DNA of 8,771 nt from an uncultured Alphaproteobacteria bacterium (GTDB lineage: Bacteria; Pseudomonadota; Alphaproteobacteria; Rhizobiales; Ancalomicrobiaceae), in the NCBI GenBank assembly GCA_937919435.1, contig CALFRR010000043.1, positions 1 to 8,771 of the forward strand, written 5' to 3'. Of the stretch, positions 6,117-8,771 are shown in pieces (position 1 is the first letter of the stretch; every line of letters begins with the position of its first letter). The notes under the pieces were generated by a model, which made no database searches, had not been told where the DNA came from, and worked only from the letters and a program-made list of their open reading frames with translations. A program made the translations under genes and the position numbers.

Positions 6117-7433
6117 ATGGAGGAGAACGAAGCGCCCGCTGCCGCGGTCGCGACGGGGACGCGTGTCGTCCGTCGCAGCGGCACCGGGATCCGACGGCTC
6201 GAAGCCGACGTCTGCGTGATCGGTTCGGGTGTCGCCGGCCTGTCGGCGGCGCTCGAGTCGGCGGCGCTCGGCCGGCGTACGGTGCTCGTCGATGCGTTGC
6301 CGGTGCTCGGCGGCCAGGCGGTCAACTCGATCGTCGGCACGTTCTGCGGTCTCTACGCGAACGGCACCCATGGTCATCGCTTCACCCACGGCATCGCCGA
6401 CCGGATCCTCGACGACCTCGGTCGGATCCCGGGGGCGCTCCATTATCGCCGCGGACCGATGACCACCGTCGTCCTCTACGACGAGATCGAACTCGCCCGT
6501 TGGGTCGACCGCGCGGTGGTCGAAGCGGGGATCACGGTGCTGCTCGGCGCGGTGGTCGATCGGGTGGAGGTCGACGGGCGTCGGGTCCGCTCGGCCGAGT
6601 TCGCCGGGCGCTGGGGCCGGGTCCGGATCGACGCCACCGGTTGGGTCGACGCCTCCGGCGACGCCGCTCTCGTCTGGCAGGCCGGTTTCGCCTGTCGGGA
6701 GCCGGCCGGCGGACCGGTCTACGGCACTCAGATGGTGGTGCTCGAGAACATCGACGAAGCCCGCCAGCCGAGCCGCGAGGAGTTGTCGAGCCGGCTCGCG
6801 GCGCTCGCCGGAGACTACGGACTGGTCCGACGCGAGGGGCTGGCCTTCGTCATTCCCGGCAGCGGCATCGCCGCGATGAACATGACCCACGTCGAGACGC
6901 CGCTCGATCCGATCGACGCCTCCGCCGCCACTCTGGTCGGGCGCGAACAGGCGGCGCGTGCGGTGCGCTTCCTGCGCGAACAGTTCCCGGAATGCTTCGG
7001 CGGGGCACGGGTCCGGGCCTGGGGCATGCCGGGGATCCGGCAGACCCGCTGGATCGTCGGGCGCCGCCAACTGACCCTCGCCGACGTGCGCGCCGGCACC
7101 CGGTTCCCGGATGCGGTCGGCCGCACCGCCTGGCCGGTCGAACTCCACGACCACGGCTCGGGACACGTCTGGCAGACCTTCCCCGAGGACCACGTCCATT
7201 ACGTGCCCCTCTCCGCCCTGATCCCGGACGAGGCCGACAACGTCGTCGCCGCCGGACGCTGCATCGACGCCGATGCGGCGGCGCTGTCGAGCGTCCGGGT
7301 GATGGGGCCGTGCATCGCCACCGGTGCCGCCGCCGCCCATGCGCTCGATCTCGCGGGGACCGGCAGCGTGCATCAGATCGACATCGCGACTTTCCGCGAG
7401 CGCGTGCGCGATAATGTGGAGCGGACCGACTAG
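6117..7433 (+). CDS. FAD-dependent oxidoreductase (FAD_oxidored family)
   Basis: A 438-residue predicted cytoplasmic flavoprotein. After about 30 variable, alanine- and arginine-rich residues comes the Rossmann dinucleotide fold ADVCVIGSGVAG (GSGVAG at 36-41) with the acidic residue closing the second strand at D59, then PVLGGQA (62-68). Further family landmarks are DASGDAALVWQAG (178-190), GMPGIRQTRWIVG (303-315) and the C-terminal FAD-contact block AAGRCIDADAAALSSVRVMG (378-397), which is the hallmark of the FAD_oxidored group (PF12831-type), ending in an alanine-rich helix. No signal peptide or membrane segment is seen, and there is no sign of iron-sulfur or molybdenum domains, so it probably acts alone or with small partners. 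Length is normal for the family. It is followed after 94 bases by an acid transporter gene on the same strand and is divergent from a LysR gene, so it likely oxidises or desaturates the imported compound or a derivative. The reaction cannot be named from the sequence. Confidence 0.85.
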   Translation: MEENEAPAAAVATGTRVVRRSGTGIRRLEADVCVIGSGVAGLSAALESAALGRRTVLVDALPVLGGQAVNSIVGTFCGLYANGTHGHRFTHGIADRILDDLGRIPGALHYRRGPMTTVVLYDEIELARWVDRAVVEAGITVLLGAVVDRVEVDGRRVRSAEFAGRWGRVRIDATGWVDASGDAALVWQAGFACREPAGGPVYGTQMVVLENIDEARQPSREELSSRLAALAGDYGLVRREGLAFVIPGSGIAAMNMTHVETPLDPIDASAATLVGREQAARAVRFLREQFPECFGGARVRAWGMPGIRQTRWIVGRRQLTLADVRAGTRFPDAVGRTAWPVELHDHGSGHVWQTFPEDHVHYVPLSALIPDEADNVVAAGRCIDADAAALSSVRVMGPCIATGAAAAHALDLAGTGSVHQIDIATFRERVRDNVERTD

Positions 7434-7515
7434 GCCGAGACCACACGTCGCCTCGTACAGGGCATCCGGGGCCCCAAAACCCGGCAACCGGCACAAGAAA
7501 CGCCAAAACAAAGCC

Positions 7516-7522
7516 AGGGAGG
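7516..7522 (+). promoter_or_regulatory. Ribosome binding site deciding a GTG start for the MFS transporter
   Basis: AGGGAGG stands five bases before GTG at 7528. There is no suitable ATG nearby in frame ahead of the first membrane segment, so this site fixes the rare start codon. The 94-base gap from the upstream gene shows no T-run terminator, so co-transcription is plausible. Confidence 0.75.
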
Positions 7523-7527
7523 CAAAC

Positions 7528-8771
7528 GTGGCACGTAACGTCTCGGACGTGATCGACAATGCCCGGTTCAACGGATACCACCTGCGCATCGTTCTGATCT
7601 GCGGACTGTTGATCCTCTTCGACGGGTTCGATCTGACGGCGATCTCCTATGCCGCACCGGATCTGATCCGACATCTCGGCATCGACCGGGCCATGATCGG
7701 TCCGGTGTTCTCCGCCGGTCTGTTCGGGCTGACCCTCGGCGCTCTCGGCTTCGGTCTGATCGGCGAGCGGCTCGGGATCAAACCGACCTTCGCGCTCTGT
7801 TGCATCGTGTTCGGCGTCTTCACGCTGGCCACGGTGATCGCGGGATCGATGACCGAACTGATCGTCTATCGCTTCGTCGCCGGCCTCGGCCTCGGCGGCG
7901 CCTCGCCGCTGTCGATCGCCTATGCCTCGGGCTATTGCCCGAAGAAGGTCCGCACCTCGGTGGTGATGATCATGTACATCAACCTGTCGGTCGGCCAGAT
8001 CGTCGCCGGATACGTCTATTCGGCACTCGGCGCGCTGGGCTGGGAGGCGGTGTTCGTGGTCGGCGGTCTGATGCCGATCCTGCTGGTGCCGGTGATGTTC
8101 TTCGCGATGCCCGACGGCATCGAGCACATGGTGCTGAAGCGGGTCGCGCCCGAGAAGATCAACGCCGTTCTCGCCCGGATCGAACCGAGCGTGCCGGCGA
8201 CCGACACGGAGTTCACCATCGCCCAGGAGAACCGGCAGGGCTTCCAGCTGGTCGAACTGTTCCGCGACGGTCGCGCCGCGGTGACCTCGGTGCTGTGGTG
8301 CGTGTTCTTCACCTCGCTGATCGCGATGTACTTCTTCCTCAACTGGATTCCGACGCTGCTGCAGGGCTCGGGGCTGGCCAAGACCCAGATCGTGGTGATC
8401 ACCTCGGCGCTCCCCTTCGGCGGCATCGTCGGCACGCTGATCGCCTCGACCGTGGTGATGAAGATCTCCGGCTTCCGGACCGTGGCCGCCGGCTACTTCT
8501 GTGCCGCCATCGCCATGGTGCTCCTGTCGATGGCCGGTTCGGAGTTCGTCCTGTTGGCGGTCGGGACCCTCGCCGTCGGCATGTTCATGATCGGCACTCA
8601 GAGCGTGCTCAACGCGGTCGCCGCGAGCGTCTATCCGCCGACCATGCGCGGGACCGGTGTCGGCTGGGGCTTCGGCATCGGACGGATCGGCTCGATCCTG
8701 AGCCCGAGCATCGCCGGAATCCTCGTCGCCCTGCATTGGCAACCCGCCGACCTCTTCCGGATCGCCGCGCT
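7528..8771 (+). CDS. MFS transporter, aromatic acid:H+ symporter (AAHS) type, 3' end cut by window
   Basis: About 414 residues are visible, nearly the whole of a typical 440-460-residue transporter; the end lies outside the window. The inner-membrane protein begins ARNVSDVIDNARFNGYHLR, followed by TM1 with the AAHS signature DGFDL (32-36). The loop between TM2 and TM3 carries GLIGERLGIKP (76-86), a variant of the MFS motif A in which the usual aspartate is glutamate and the final arginines are relaxed. RFVAGLGLGGASP (115-127) matches the TM4 signature of this group, followed by CPKKVRTS. A hydrophilic central loop (about 196-250) separates the two six-helix halves, and the second half has FFLNWIPTLLQGSG and YPPTMRGTGVGWGFGIGRIG, both strongly typical of AAHS carriers such as PcaK and BenK. 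The start is GTG with a strong ribosome site. It likely forms an operon with the flavoenzyme before it. The substrate is expected to be an aromatic or related carboxylic acid taken up with protons; the specific compound is unknown. Confidence 0.9.
   Translation, partial: MARNVSDVIDNARFNGYHLRIVLICGLLILFDGFDLTAISYAAPDLIRHLGIDRAMIGPVFSAGLFGLTLGALGFGLIGERLGIKPTFALCCIVFGVFTLATVIAGSMTELIVYRFVAGLGLGGASPLSIAYASGYCPKKVRTSVVMIMYINLSVGQIVAGYVYSALGALGWEAVFVVGGLMPILLVPVMFFAMPDGIEHMVLKRVAPEKINAVLARIEPSVPATDTEFTIAQENRQGFQLVELFRDGRAAVTSVLWCVFFTSLIAMYFFLNWIPTLLQGSGLAKTQIVVITSALPFGGIVGTLIASTVVMKISGFRTVAAGYFCAAIAMVLLSMAGSEFVLLAVGTLAVGMFMIGTQSVLNAVAASVYPPTMRGTGVGWGFGIGRIGSILSPSIAGILVALHWQPADLFRIAA

Noticed and set aside
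6102..7589. A 495-residue open frame on the minus strand opposite the FAD-dependent oxidoreductase
   Set aside because: It lies antisense to a gene with intact FAD motifs, is low in complexity, shows no domain, and its start is inside the transporter gene.
6850..8742. A 630-residue open frame on the minus strand opposite the flavoenzyme and transporter genes
   Set aside because: Its translation is rich in H, D, E, R and Q with no family motif, and it mirrors the third-position GC bias of two well-supported plus-strand genes. It is an antisense shadow.

Overview
The window is high-GC DNA (roughly two thirds G+C by eye) with alphaproteobacterial character, most likely Hyphomicrobiales/Rhizobiales. 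That placement is an inference from the Omp25/Omp31-type outer-membrane barrels, the style of the LysR regulator, and codons strongly biased to G/C in third position. No rRNA, complete tRNA or CRISPR array is visible.

Left part (1-1434): positions 1-54 look like the end of an IS21-type insertion sequence with two tandem terminal repeats. It directly abuts a phage-type DNA adenine methylase that has lost its N-terminus (56-712). Beyond it lies about 150 bp of lower-GC sequence ending in a 16-base string that resembles the 3' end of a tRNA (860-875), then about 560 bp of very GC-rich DNA with no convincing gene. This can be read as the worn right edge of a prophage or integrative element, but the boundary is inferred.

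Middle (1435-5072): one large minus-strand gene encodes a 991-residue secreted outer-membrane protein. Three related Omp25-like eight-strand barrel units and one larger, different barrel unit are strung in the order A-A-B-A, each carrying exactly two cysteines. About 650 bp without a recognisable gene separates it from the next locus.

Right part (5073-8771): a minus-strand LysR-type regulator is divergent from a plus-strand pair, an FAD-dependent oxidoreductase (FAD_oxidored type) and an MFS transporter of the aromatic acid:H+ symporter type, which runs off the window end. The 144-bp space between the divergent genes holds a good sigma70-like promoter for the regulator, whose -10 element lies inside a perfect 7-3-7 inverted repeat. 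This is probably a small inducible uptake-and-oxidation locus for an organic (likely aromatic or carboxylic) acid: the transporter imports the substrate, the flavoenzyme acts on it or a product of it, and the LysR protein controls both itself and the pair. The substrate cannot be read from the sequence.
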